Counted from the first letter of the stretch, positions 7,803-16,666 are shown. The stretch: 37,149 bases of DNA from JBHHYU01 sp046757725 (GCA_046757725.1 JBHHYU010000019.1:1-37149), one strand, 5' to 3'. Notes: generated by a model from the letters alone, not told the origin. Numbers and translations: made by a program.

Positions 7803-9233
7803 ATGCCCTACGCAGATCTGCGCGAGTTTTTGAGTACATTGGAGGCACGCGGCAAGCTCCACCGCATCCGCCGACCAGTCGACAAAGATTGGGAGATCGC
7901 TGCGGTCTCCAGAGTGGTTTTTGAGAGTATACCGGAGCTTCACCGCCCGGCACTTTGGTTCGAGCGGGTCAAAGGCTTTGACGTCCCCCTGATCGTAGGG
8001 GTACTTGGGGCCTCCCGCTCCGTCTACTGTCTTGCCCTGGAATGTGAGTATCGCGACATTCCCAAGAGATGGCGCGAAGCTGAGCTCCACCCGCTTCCTC
8101 CCGTAGCGGTTCCCGATGGACCGGTACATGAAAATGTTCTCAGGGACGAAAAAGTCGATCTTTACCGTTTCCCTCATCCGATCTGGACCGTCGGGAAAGA
8201 TCCCGCTCCGTATATCACCTCGGGTTACGTGACCACGATGGACCCGGATACGAGCATCAGAAATGTGGGCACTTACCGTGTCCAGCTCAAGGGACCGCGA
8301 CGTCTCGGCCTCTTTATCAACTTTCATCAAGGAGGCAGAGAACATGTGGAAAAGAACAACAGGCTGGGACACCCCACCCCCGTTGCTATTGTGATCGGCA
8401 CTGATCCAGTGATCGGTCTGACTTCAGTGACCCGGCTTCCCCAGGACATGGACGAACTGGCAGTGGCCGGCGGCTTGAGAGGAGAAGCAGTCAAGGTCGT
8501 TTCTTGTGTCACGGTAGACCTGGAGGTGCCGGCGAGCGCAGAGATCGTCATCGAGGGCACCATTCGGGCCAACGAGCTTGAAAGCGAAGGGCCTTTCGGA
8601 GAATACACCGGCTACATGGGTCCAAAAGCTATGTCCTATGTTATCGATGTCCAGTGTATCACCCATAGGAATAAACCCATTCTTCAGGGCTTTCTCAGTC
8701 AAATGCCTCCGAGCGAGTCGAGCTGTATACGTTCCATCGGCCGCGGGGCCACCTTGCACAAACACCTTGCCGAGGATCTGCATCTCCCGGTCTCTGATAT
8801 CCACCTCATGGAATGCAGCGGCGGTGCCGCCTACCTTGTCATCTCGATCAAGAAGAGCCATCCCGCGCAACCGCGGATCGCTATGTCTGGGGCTTGGGGT
8901 TTTGCTCCTCAATTCGGGAAGATTACGGTGGTGGTAGACGATGATATTGATATCCGCGATCTTGGCGCGGTCAATTGGGCCCTAGCCTTCCGTGTCCAGC
9001 CCGAAAGAGATGTCCTGCTGATACCCGGAATGTCCGCAGTCTCATTAGACCCCTCTCAGGCACCCGCGGATATTGCCCAGGAAGATCCTTCCCGCCGACT
9101 CTCTTCCAAGATAGGGATCGATGCCACCCGGAAGCATGAGTTTCCAGAGATTGCATTGCCCCCAAAGGAACACCTTGATCGTGTGCGCAGGCAATGGGAA
9201 AGTTATGGATTCCAAGGAAAGGGAATCATATGA
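7803..9233 (+). CDS. UbiD-family (prenylated-FMN) decarboxylase/carboxylase
   Basis: A 476-residue UbiD-superfamily enzyme of normal length. Recognisable blocks are the N-terminal MPYADLREFLSTLEARGKLH, the prFMN/metal segment SIRNVGTYRVQL (about 151-162) followed by INFHQGGREH, and the catalytic acid region EGPFGEYTGYMGP (about 262-274). UbiD enzymes reversibly (de)carboxylate aromatic or unsaturated acids using prenyl-FMN made by UbiX, which is not in this window. The start has AGAGG six bases upstream. Its TGA overlaps the HyuA ATG (ATGA), so the products are probably made together. Pairing with an ATP-using hydantoinase/acetophenone-carboxylase-like pair suggests carboxylation or decarboxylation of an activated substrate, as with phenylphosphate carboxylase. 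The substrate is unknown. Confidence 0.92.
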   Translation: MPYADLREFLSTLEARGKLHRIRRPVDKDWEIAAVSRVVFESIPELHRPALWFERVKGFDVPLIVGVLGASRSVYCLALECEYRDIPKRWREAELHPLPPVAVPDGPVHENVLRDEKVDLYRFPHPIWTVGKDPAPYITSGYVTTMDPDTSIRNVGTYRVQLKGPRRLGLFINFHQGGREHVEKNNRLGHPTPVAIVIGTDPVIGLTSVTRLPQDMDELAVAGGLRGEAVKVVSCVTVDLEVPASAEIVIEGTIRANELESEGPFGEYTGYMGPKAMSYVIDVQCITHRNKPILQGFLSQMPPSESSCIRSIGRGATLHKHLAEDLHLPVSDIHLMECSGGAAYLVISIKKSHPAQPRIAMSGAWGFAPQFGKITVVVDDDIDIRDLGAVNWALAFRVQPERDVLLIPGMSAVSLDPSQAPADIAQEDPSRRLSSKIGIDATRKHEFPEIALPPKEHLDRVRRQWESYGFQGKGII

Positions 9234-11299
9234 AATGCTGTGTTGACGTCGGGGGGACTTTTACCGATTGTCTCGTTCTGGACAAGGAAGGCCATATCCA
9301 TGCATTCAAGTCTCCAACCACACCCGACGATCCCACTCTTGGCCTGACTAACGTGCTGACAAAGGCGGCGGACTATTTCAGCATGACCTTACCGGAGTTC
9401 GTATCCAATGTGAGCTTGCTTATTGCCCACGGCACCACCCTGTCCACCAATGCCTTATTATCAGGTCACATTGCTAAAGTTGGCCTCCTAGCAACCAAAG
9501 GGTTTCGGGACACGATCGAGATTCGTCGCGGGTACAAGAACATCCGAACCTCACGTTTCAACGTTTTCGTCCCTCCCTACCGCCCGCTTGTACCGCGCTA
9601 TTTACGACTTCCTGTGAATGAGAGAACCCTCTACACGGGAAAAATCTTGAAGCCTCTAAAAGAAGAGGATGTTCACGCAGCCATCCGGAAGTTCAGAGAA
9701 GAAAAGGTTGAGGCAATAGCTATCTGTTTCCTCCATAGTTACATCAATCCGGTTCATGAGAAGTGGGCCCTTGAGATCTGTCGTAGGGAAATGCCCGGCA
9801 TTTACGTGACCGCTTCTCATGAAGTCCTTCCGGTCTACCGGGAATACGAACGCTTCAGTACCACCGTTGTGAGCGCTGCAGTAGGACCCATTACTGAACA
9901 GTATCTCACAGCTCTGACGAACCGGTTAAGGAATATGGGTTTCCAGGGAACGCTCTATATGGTCCAGGGAGGAGGCCTAGTTCAATCCGTAGCAGAATCC
10001 GCTCGCTGCGCTGCCTCCCTTATCGGCTCAGGGCCCGCAGCAGCTCCTTCAGGTGCGATCCGATTGGGCCAGTATACCGACAAGACTAATCTGTTTTCGG
10101 TGGACATGGGTGGAACGAGCTACGATGTCTGCCTAATCCGAGAGGGGGTGACACCAACCACGGATTATAACTGGGTCGGGGATGAGCGGGTAGCTATGAA
10201 GATGGTTGATGTCCCCAGTGTCGGCGCAGGAGGTGGAAGCATTGCATGGATCGATTCTCTGGGACTTTTGCAAGTTGGACCACAAAGTGCGGGTGCCAAT
10301 CCGGGACCGGCCTGCTATGGTAAGGGAGGGACCAGGCCCACGGTTACGGACGCAGATTTGATTCTAGGGTATGTTCCCGCGGACTACTTTCTTGGAGGCG
10401 AGTTGCCCTTGAAACCTGACCTAGCCCAAAGTGCGGTTCGCTCGGTCTCTGATCCCCTGGGGCTCGACCTGCCCACAGCGGCCCTGACAATCTTTAATAC
10501 TGTGAATTCCCTGATGGCAAATAAGATGAGCGAAGTCTCCACCAAGCGGGGCTATGACGCTCGAGACTTTGCCCTCGTCGTCGGCGGGGGTGCAGGGCCC
10601 GTTCACGGTGCCTACCTGGCCGATTTACTTGAGATTCCCACCGTCATCGTCCCGCGATACGCAGCCACCTACAGTGCTTTTGGTATGCTCAACATGGAGG
10701 TGGGGCGGGATTTTGCCCGCTCACTCATTTCACGGAAGGGTTCTCTGGATCTAGAGCGGGTCAACCAGCTCTTTGCGGAAATGGAGGTGGAGGCCCAGCA
10801 GGTTCTAGGAGATATCGGGATTTCTCGCAACGCCACCGTGCATAAGCGTTCTCTAGAAATGCGTTATGTGGGTCAGTTCCACGAGGTCGAGGTAACTGAG
10901 GTACCCTTAGGGGAGATCGGGCCTCATGAATTGGAACAGATCATAGAAGACTTTCACCGGCACCACAAAGAGCTCTTTACCTTTGACATGCCGGCGCGCG
11001 AAGTAGAGTTTTTAAATGTGCGTCTCAAGGCCACGGCGCGTCACGAACCTTTGAACTTAGCAGAGGTTCCTGAGGCAACCAACCATGCGGATCAGGCCAT
11101 CAAGCGATGGCGCCCCATTCTATGGAATCTCGCTAAAGGATATGAAGACACCCCTGTTTACGATGGTTCTCAATTGACCTGCGGGCATAAGATTACTGGG
11201 CCGTCAATCATTGAAGAGGCAGCGACCACGGTGGTGATTCCTGCCTTGTATGTTTGTCTTGTGGACAACGTAAAAAACTACATTCTCTCCCGGAGGTAA
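9230..11299 (+). CDS. Hydantoinase/oxoprolinase-family subunit A (HyuA / acetone-acetophenone carboxylase beta-type)
   Basis: A 689-residue ATPase subunit. I start at ATG 9230, which overlaps the UbiD stop as ATGA and puts the phosphate-binding motif DVGGTFTD at residues 6-13; an upstream in-frame ATG at 9194 would add 12 residues with no homology. Other family marks are HGTTLSTNALL and the second ASKHA phosphate loop SVDMGGTSYDVCL. Homologues phosphorylate a carbonyl, enol or lactam substrate in 5-oxoprolinase, hydantoinase and the ATP-dependent acetone and acetophenone carboxylases. HyuB follows six bases later. The substrate cannot be predicted from sequence; the UbiD neighbour argues for a carboxylation-related reaction rather than hydantoin hydrolysis. 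Confidence 0.9.
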   Translation: MKCCVDVGGTFTDCLVLDKEGHIHAFKSPTTPDDPTLGLTNVLTKAADYFSMTLPEFVSNVSLLIAHGTTLSTNALLSGHIAKVGLLATKGFRDTIEIRRGYKNIRTSRFNVFVPPYRPLVPRYLRLPVNERTLYTGKILKPLKEEDVHAAIRKFREEKVEAIAICFLHSYINPVHEKWALEICRREMPGIYVTASHEVLPVYREYERFSTTVVSAAVGPITEQYLTALTNRLRNMGFQGTLYMVQGGGLVQSVAESARCAASLIGSGPAAAPSGAIRLGQYTDKTNLFSVDMGGTSYDVCLIREGVTPTTDYNWVGDERVAMKMVDVPSVGAGGGSIAWIDSLGLLQVGPQSAGANPGPACYGKGGTRPTVTDADLILGYVPADYFLGGELPLKPDLAQSAVRSVSDPLGLDLPTAALTIFNTVNSLMANKMSEVSTKRGYDARDFALVVGGGAGPVHGAYLADLLEIPTVIVPRYAATYSAFGMLNMEVGRDFARSLISRKGSLDLERVNQLFAEMEVEAQQVLGDIGISRNATVHKRSLEMRYVGQFHEVEVTEVPLGEIGPHELEQIIEDFHRHHKELFTFDMPAREVEFLNVRLKATARHEPLNLAEVPEATNHADQAIKRWRPILWNLAKGYEDTPVYDGSQLTCGHKITGPSIIEEAATTVVIPALYVCLVDNVKNYILSRR

Positions 11300-11305
11300 T
11301 CGCCA

Positions 11306-13063
11306 ATGTCTCGTGTCCCAGTGGACTCCATGACCCTCTCTACTATCTGGCACTGCTTTCAGAGCATATGCAAAGAAATGCGTTATGTGATCGATCGGAC
11401 GTCTCAGAACTACCTGATCGCCCAGCTCCACGATGTCTCGGTCGGAATTTGGAATGGCAGGGGACAGACCGTGGCCATTCCGATCGGCCTGTCGGTCCAA
11501 TATCTGGGGGGGAAGCTCTCCGTCGAGTACGTGCTGAACAAATTCAAGGGAAACCTACATCCCGGAGATGTTATCCTGGTTAATGATCCCTACCATGGCT
11601 ATTGTTGCCACCTGCCCGATTGGGGTTTCTACCGCCCCATTTTTTACCATGGTGAGTTGTTGTTTTTTACCTTGTGCCGGGCCCACCAGATGGATACAGG
11701 GGGGGCCTATCCCGGCGGATACTTCCCCAACGCTTATGATATTCATGCCGAGGGGCTGGCTATTCCTGGAATTAAGGTTATGGAAGACGATAAGGAACGG
11801 GAAGACGTGATGGAATTGATCCTGAACAATGTACGGTGGCCCCAGGGGACCCGAATCGACAACTACGCCCAGATTGCGGCCCTGCGGGTGTGTGAACAAA
11901 GAATTGTGGCCCTCCTTGACAAGTACGGGAAGGCGGTCGTATTGGGCTGCGTGGAGGAGATGTTAGCGCGGACAGAAAAAACAGTGCGGGCTGCTATCGA
12001 AAAGATTCCCGACGGAACGTACTACGGTGAATCGGCTACGGATGACGATGGTACGGAACTCGATGTTCCCGTCTGGGCTCGTTGCGAGGTTACCGTCAAG
12101 AGGGATGAGCTGAGAGTAGATTTTTCCAAGAGCGACAAACAGCGCAAAGGGTTTGTAAACTGTGTTTTCAATTCTACCTATAGCAATGCCCTCTCGGCTC
12201 TGTTCATGTTTCTAGATCCCGAGCTGGCGGAGTACCATAACGAAGGGAGCTTAAGACCCATCACAATCTATGCTCCTCCCGGTTCCGTGCTCAATGCCCA
12301 GTATCCGGCTACCGTAGGCGCCTCACCTGTGAGCATGGGACATCAGGTCATCGAGTCGGTCGTTAGCGCCATGTCCAAGGCTCTCCCTCACAAGGCTATC
12401 GGTTGCTGGGGAAAACGTTACGGACATTACATTTTCGGGCATGATCCGAGAACAAACGAGAAATACGTGGTAACGACTTTTGACATGGACGGTGGGGCGG
12501 GGGCTGCGCGAGGATTTGACGGCTATGAAGGAGCTACTTCCATTGGCGCTCTTGGAGAAGTGAATAAAGGCAACGTGGAAGAGGTTGAGATGCGATTTCC
12601 CTGGAGAACCTTGCGTTGGGAGTTTGCCCAGGATACAGCTGGAGCCGGAAAGTGGCGTGGGGCCTCCGGTATCCACTGGGAAGTACAAAACGTGGGAGGA
12701 GAAGCCGGCATAGCTACGGGGAGTTCCGACGGGGAGATGGTACGGGCTCCTGGGGCTTTAGGAGGAGAACCAACACCCAATTCACGGACCGTATTGCAGC
12801 GCGAGGAGGAAACGATTCCTTTAAAGGGCCATCGTCTTTATCAGCTCAAACCCAACGACATTATTGCCAAGGTCAGCGGTGGAGGAGCCGGGGTTGGACA
12901 CCCTGAAGAACGCGATCCCGAAAAAGTAAGAATGGATGTGATTAAGGAGCTGATTTCAGTTGAAAAGGCACGAGAAATATATAAAGTAATCATACACCCA
13001 GAGACATTAGAGGTCCAAAAGGAAAAAACAGCGCTTCTCCGGGCTCAAGCGAAACGAGAATGA
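11306..13063 (+). CDS. Hydantoinase/oxoprolinase-family subunit B (HyuB / acetone-acetophenone carboxylase alpha-type)
   Basis: A 585-residue partner of HyuA. Conserved blocks include VNDPYHGYCCHLPD and RAHQMDTGGAYPGGYFPN, with the His/Asp residues thought to bind metal in the acetone-carboxylase relatives, and HAEGLAIPGIKV. The gene has a GGAGG site eight bases upstream of its ATG and lies six bases after HyuA. A complete acetone carboxylase would have a third small subunit and acetophenone carboxylase five subunits; here only A and B are seen, plus UbiD and DoxX. Its TGA overlaps the DoxX ATG. Function is inferred only at family level. Confidence 0.9.
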   Translation: MSRVPVDSMTLSTIWHCFQSICKEMRYVIDRTSQNYLIAQLHDVSVGIWNGRGQTVAIPIGLSVQYLGGKLSVEYVLNKFKGNLHPGDVILVNDPYHGYCCHLPDWGFYRPIFYHGELLFFTLCRAHQMDTGGAYPGGYFPNAYDIHAEGLAIPGIKVMEDDKEREDVMELILNNVRWPQGTRIDNYAQIAALRVCEQRIVALLDKYGKAVVLGCVEEMLARTEKTVRAAIEKIPDGTYYGESATDDDGTELDVPVWARCEVTVKRDELRVDFSKSDKQRKGFVNCVFNSTYSNALSALFMFLDPELAEYHNEGSLRPITIYAPPGSVLNAQYPATVGASPVSMGHQVIESVVSAMSKALPHKAIGCWGKRYGHYIFGHDPRTNEKYVVTTFDMDGGAGAARGFDGYEGATSIGALGEVNKGNVEEVEMRFPWRTLRWEFAQDTAGAGKWRGASGIHWEVQNVGGEAGIATGSSDGEMVRAPGALGGEPTPNSRTVLQREEETIPLKGHRLYQLKPNDIIAKVSGGGAGVGHPEERDPEKVRMDVIKELISVEKAREIYKVIIHPETLEVQKEKTALLRAQAKRE

Positions 13064-13476
13064 ATAACATCTTGCAAATAGGGGAAAATTGGGGGCTCCT
13101 TTTAATTCGGATAGGGCTTGGCGTGGTATTTCTGGTTCATGGCTACCCTAAGATGACAGGTCTTTGGCACGACGTTAAAGGAAGCCGCCAGAGTCTCACG
13201 AAAAGCATCGAGCGATTAGGGCTCCCCTTCCCTTTTCATCTGGCGATTTTAGTCGGAACTATAGAATTCGTGGGAGGCGGGATGTTGGTTCTAGGACTGT
13301 GGGCCCGCGTAGCGGCACTGGGGCTCGTGGTTATTATGCTGGTGGCGACTGGAAGAAACTTTATCCAGAAAGGCTTTATCGGGAGTGCGGACTTCCCTTT
13401 TTCCATCCTGACAACGCTCCTTGGCTTAATTTTTCTCGGCAGCGGATCGATCAGTTTAGACGGTCTCCTTTTTTAA
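13060..13476 (+). CDS. DoxX-family membrane protein
   Basis: A 138-residue protein with four predicted membrane helices and the family start GLLLIRIGLGVVFLVHGYPK. DoxX-like proteins are small quinol/redox-associated or uncharacterised membrane proteins. Translational coupling to HyuB (ATGA overlap) makes it part of the UbiD-HyuAB operon. Whether it handles electrons, transport or membrane attachment is unknown. Confidence 0.8.
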   Translation: MNNILQIGENWGLLLIRIGLGVVFLVHGYPKMTGLWHDVKGSRQSLTKSIERLGLPFPFHLAILVGTIEFVGGGMLVLGLWARVAALGLVVIMLVATGRNFIQKGFIGSADFPFSILTTLLGLIFLGSGSISLDGLLF

Positions 13477-13563
13477 CACGTAAACAATGATGGAAAGATT
13501 CATCCAACTCGAATCCTAGACACCAAACGCCAGTAAGGGACTTAGGCATCCAGTTGGTTGCCC

Positions 13564-13690
13564 CTAGTTTCTCTTAAGAGCCTGCCGGAGAGACATGAAG
13601 ATCTCGATATGTTCTTCCGAAGCACAGATCATAGGTTGTAGGAAAAGAATAAAGAGGCTCTGAGTGTAGCGGTGGCGACGTTTTTTTATC
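13564..13690 (-). pseudogene. Remnant of a ferritin-like gene (C-terminal helix only)
   Basis: On the minus strand the frame ending at the TAG (13564-13566) reads SLFILFLQPMICASEEHIE, then IFMSLRQALKRN. By hand alignment, 14 of 31 residues equal the C-terminal 31 residues of the ferritin-like protein at 6761-7309, including the helix-D SE.H.EI core and LRQ.LK tail. The homology runs out before the phosphofructokinase start at 13700, and no start codon or upstream domain remains. It appears to be a truncated paralogue left between the DoxX and PFK genes. Confidence 0.6.
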
Positions 13691-13699
13691 AAAAAGCCG

Positions 13700-15031
13700 A
13701 TGGCTAGAAAAAAACCTCGCTCCTCTGCCACCCATCAGGATCGAGTCGGCGTCCTGGTCGGCGGAGGTCCTGCGCCGGGTATCAATGGCGTAATCAGCGC
13801 CTTAACACTGGAAGCCCGTAACCAGAACCGTACCGTCGCTGGTATCTACGACGGCTTCCACTGGCTCATGGCGGGCAAGACGGACCACGTCAAAGTACTG
13901 GATCATGACGATGTCTCACGCATTCATTTTCAGGGCGGCTCTATACTGAATACCTCACGGGCGAATCCAACCAAAAACCCCAAAGATCTGGAAGTTGTCT
14001 TAAATTCCCTCAAGGCACTGGGGATCGGTCATCTCGTAACCATTGGTGGAGATGACACGATGTTCGCCGCGAGCCAGCTAGCAAAGTCCGCATCTGGTCG
14101 CATCAGATTGTGTCATGTGCCTAAAACAATTGACAACGACCTTCCCTTGCCTGGAGAGACACCCACCTTCGGCTTCGAAACGGCGCGGCAGTTCGGTTTT
14201 ACTCTTGTTCAAAACTTAATGGAAGACTCCCGCACCACCAACCGATGGTACTTTATTGCGCTCATGGGGCGTTCTGCCGGCCATCTCGCACTGGGGATCG
14301 GGAAAGCGGCCGGAGCTACGCTCACCATTATTCCGGAAGAATTTCCAGGCGCAGCACATCTTGAAACCCTCTGTGACATTCTCGAGGGAGCCATCTTAAA
14401 ACGCCAGGCCCTGTGGAATCGTTGCGATGGCGTGGCCGTGATAGCAGAGGGCCTGCTCGAACGAATCCCTGCGGAGGAGATGGCGGGCATAGAAGGGGCA
14501 CGTATCACACGGGATGACTACGGCCACCTGCGCCTGGCAGAGATGGATCTCGCTTTTATCTTGAAAACGGCAGTGGAGCAGCGCTTCGCCAGTCGCCGCT
14601 CGCAAATCCACATTGTCCACAAAGATATCGGGTACGAGGCGCGCTGCGCACCCCCGCTCGCCTTCGATTGTGCGTATGTCCGTGCCTTAGGTTACGGGGC
14701 CGTGAGGTTCCTTTTAAACCCGGATCCTCAGGCCGCCAAAATCAATGCGGCAATGGCCTCCCTTGAAGATGGGAAGCTCCATTACCTGAACCTAAATCAA
14801 CTGCTCGACCCGCGAACGGGTAAAACGCGAATCCGTTTGGTGGATGTGAGTAAACCTTCTTACAGAATCGCGCGAGAATATATGATTCGTCTAGAGCGGG
14901 AAGACTTGGAAAGCAAAGGAAGGTTAGCAAAGCTAGCCGCAGCGGCGTCGACTCGGGACAAGACGTATAGCCCGGCAAATTTTCAAAAGAGATTCCGGCA
15001 CCTCGTAACGGAACTTCGCGGAGGTCTTTAG
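13700..15031 (+). CDS. pfp: 6-phosphofructokinase, pyrophosphate-dependent type
   Basis: A 443-residue PFK of the long group. The start motif is VLVGGGPAPGINGVI (18-32). The diagnostic residues point to PPi use: GGDDT (116-120), where ATP enzymes have GGDG, and PKTIDND (141-147), where ATP enzymes have PGTIDND. MGRSAGH (189-195) binds fructose-6-phosphate. A PPi enzyme works reversibly in glycolysis and gluconeogenesis and saves ATP, which fits an energy-limited anaerobe. The ATG lacks a good ribosome site, but an in-frame TAG at 13667 rules out a longer form. GAPDH follows 12 bases after the stop. Confidence 0.88.
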   Translation: MARKKPRSSATHQDRVGVLVGGGPAPGINGVISALTLEARNQNRTVAGIYDGFHWLMAGKTDHVKVLDHDDVSRIHFQGGSILNTSRANPTKNPKDLEVVLNSLKALGIGHLVTIGGDDTMFAASQLAKSASGRIRLCHVPKTIDNDLPLPGETPTFGFETARQFGFTLVQNLMEDSRTTNRWYFIALMGRSAGHLALGIGKAAGATLTIIPEEFPGAAHLETLCDILEGAILKRQALWNRCDGVAVIAEGLLERIPAEEMAGIEGARITRDDYGHLRLAEMDLAFILKTAVEQRFASRRSQIHIVHKDIGYEARCAPPLAFDCAYVRALGYGAVRFLLNPDPQAAKINAAMASLEDGKLHYLNLNQLLDPRTGKTRIRLVDVSKPSYRIAREYMIRLEREDLESKGRLAKLAAAASTRDKTYSPANFQKRFRHLVTELRGGL

Positions 15032-15043
15032 TCAGGAGGACCT

Positions 15044-16054
15044 ATGGCAATTAAAGTAGGTATCAATGGGTTTGGTCGCATCGGACGTCTCTGTTTGCGG
15101 TCAATGCTGCAGCGTTACAAAAATCTCTTGTCGGTGGTCGCGGTGAACGATATGGCCGACGCGGAAACCAATGCCCATCTCTTCCAATACGATTCTACCT
15201 ATGGTGTCTTTCCCGGCACGGTGGAAACCGAGGAAGGGGTCCTTAGGGTCGACGGACGGAACATCAAGATTCTAAACCAGAAGGATCCTAACAGGCTTCC
15301 CTGGAAACGTCTTGAGGTTGAACTGGTTATTGAGTCAACCGGGGTCTTCACCGACGGAATCAAGGTGCGTTCCCATCTCGAGGCCGGCGCGAAAAAAGTG
15401 ATTATCACCGCACCGGCTAAAAATGAGGACATCACTCTGGTCATGGGGGTAAACGATTCCACCTACGATCCCAGAAAGCATCGGATCGTCTCCAACGCCT
15501 CCTGTACGACCAATTGTCTCGCTCCCGTAGTCAAAACACTTCAGGAAAACTTTGGTATCGAAACGGGCCTTATGACCACGACCCATTCGTACACCAACGA
15601 TCAACGCATCCTGGATCTGATGCACAAAGACCTGCGGCGGGCACGGGCGGCTGCCATGAATATCGTGCCTACAACTACCGGCGCGGCTAAGGCCATCGGT
15701 CTGGTCATCCCTGAACTTCGCGGCCAGCTCCACGGCATCTCTCTTCGCGTCCCCACAGCAACCGTCTCGGTGGTGGACCTGGTGGCAAATCTTAAACGGT
15801 CCGTATCTGCCATTGAGATAAACATGGCAATTAAAAAAGCTGCGGAAGGAAACCTCAACGGTATCATGGAGTATTGCGACAAGCCACTGGTCTCTAGTGA
15901 TTTTCGCGGCAACCCCGCATCAGCGATAGTTGATGCACTGTCCACAGTCGTGCTAGAAGGAAAAATGGTTAAAGTCCTGGCCTGGTACGACAACGAATGG
16001 GCTTACAGCTGTCGGGTGGCTGACCTTGCAGCCCTTATGACAAAAAAGGCTTAG
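15044..16054 (+). CDS. gap: Glyceraldehyde-3-phosphate dehydrogenase, type I
   Basis: A 336-residue GAPDH of full length. The Rossmann motif GINGFGRIGR is at 6-15, ND at 35-36 suggests NAD preference, the catalytic Cys154 lies in SNASCTTNCLAP, and the catalytic His is in TTTHSYTNDQR. It has an AGGAGG site before the ATG and follows PPi-PFK by 12 bases, forming a small glycolysis/gluconeogenesis unit with it and the CBS protein. Confidence 0.97.
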   Translation: MAIKVGINGFGRIGRLCLRSMLQRYKNLLSVVAVNDMADAETNAHLFQYDSTYGVFPGTVETEEGVLRVDGRNIKILNQKDPNRLPWKRLEVELVIESTGVFTDGIKVRSHLEAGAKKVIITAPAKNEDITLVMGVNDSTYDPRKHRIVSNASCTTNCLAPVVKTLQENFGIETGLMTTTHSYTNDQRILDLMHKDLRRARAAAMNIVPTTTGAAKAIGLVIPELRGQLHGISLRVPTATVSVVDLVANLKRSVSAIEINMAIKKAAEGNLNGIMEYCDKPLVSSDFRGNPASAIVDALSTVVLEGKMVKVLAWYDNEWAYSCRVADLAALMTKKA

Positions 16055-16069
16055 AAAGGAGAGGTTTTT

Positions 16070-16459
16070 ATGATAGCGAAAGATATTATGACACGAGAGA
16101 TTGTTACCGTCAGCCCTACTGCCACCATAAAGAGTCTCGCAAAAATTCTCATCCAGAATCAGATTAGTGGCGCACCTGTTGCGGACAAAAGCGGAAAAAT
16201 TTTGGGTATCGTCTCTGAGTCCGACATCGTTGCCAAGAAGGGGAAACAGGTAAATGCCATCATGAGTAAAAAGGTTATTGGAGTCACTGAGGAAACCCTG
16301 GTGGAAGAGATTGCCGGCCTGATGACCACCCACAGAATCAAGCGACTACCGGTAATGCGGGGAGAGCGGTTGGTCGGGATCGTGAGTCGGGCGGATATTG
16401 TTGGAGCCATCGCTCTCGGGAAGCATATCGCCCTGCATACCCCGGTCTACGATCTGTAA
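16070..16459 (+). CDS. Tandem CBS-domain protein
   Basis: A 129-residue protein made of two CBS domains (about 7-60 and 68-122), with the typical starts AKDIMTREIVTVSPTATI and the repeat-like MSKKVIGVTEETLVEE. Such stand-alone Bateman modules sense adenine nucleotides. It follows GAPDH by 15 bases with a strong AAAGGAGAGG site, so it may report energy state to this unit, but its target is unknown. Confidence 0.88.
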   Translation: MIAKDIMTREIVTVSPTATIKSLAKILIQNQISGAPVADKSGKILGIVSESDIVAKKGKQVNAIMSKKVIGVTEETLVEEIAGLMTTHRIKRLPVMRGERLVGIVSRADIVGAIALGKHIALHTPVYDL

Positions 16460-16485
16460 GCCGGCTGACCGGAAGAACTTCTTAA

Positions 16486-16514
16486 TTGGCACTCAGTTTT
16501 GAGTGTCCTACCAA
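16486..16514 (+). terminator. Possible terminator hairpin after the CBS gene
   Basis: CACTCA (16490-16495), loop GTTT, TGAGTG (16500-16505), flanked by TTGG and CCAA that can extend the stem after a bulge. It lies 30 bases after the CBS stop; the T-rich tract is short and some way off, so efficiency is doubtful. Confidence 0.4.
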
Positions 16515-16562
16515 TCCCATATTGTTTTCCTCCCATCGTTGTTGCAATAAGAAGTCCAAGAA

Positions 16563-16591
16563 TTAGGAATTTTTACCGGATTCATTCCTAA
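16563..16591 (+). promoter_or_regulatory. Candidate activator dyad upstream of the ring-reductase promoter
   Basis: TTAGGAAT (16563-16570) and ATTCCTAA (16584-16591) form a perfect eight-base inverted repeat with a 13-base spacer, about 60 to 90 bases upstream of the -24 element. It may be the enhancer for an NtrC-type activator. Nearby are a direct repeat of AAGAAGTCC (16549-16557, 16596-16604) and of CGAAGCTA (16619-16626, 16628-16635). Confidence 0.4.
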
Positions 16592-16651
16592 ATTTAAGAA
16601 GTCCCCCTCGTTACACTACGAAGCTACCGAAGCTATACTCGCAATATAGTT

Positions 16652-16666
16652 TGGCATGTAACTTGC
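16652..16666 (+). promoter_or_regulatory. Sigma-54 promoter for the ring-reductase operon
   Basis: TGGCATGTAACTTGC followed by T matches TGGCAYGNNNNTTGCW completely. Predicted start near 16678, 48 bases before the first gene of the operon. Confidence 0.82.

Noticed and set aside
9194..9229. Upstream start for HyuA
   Set aside because: It adds 12 residues with no family match; ATG 9230 gives an ATGA overlap with UbiD and the correct motif position.
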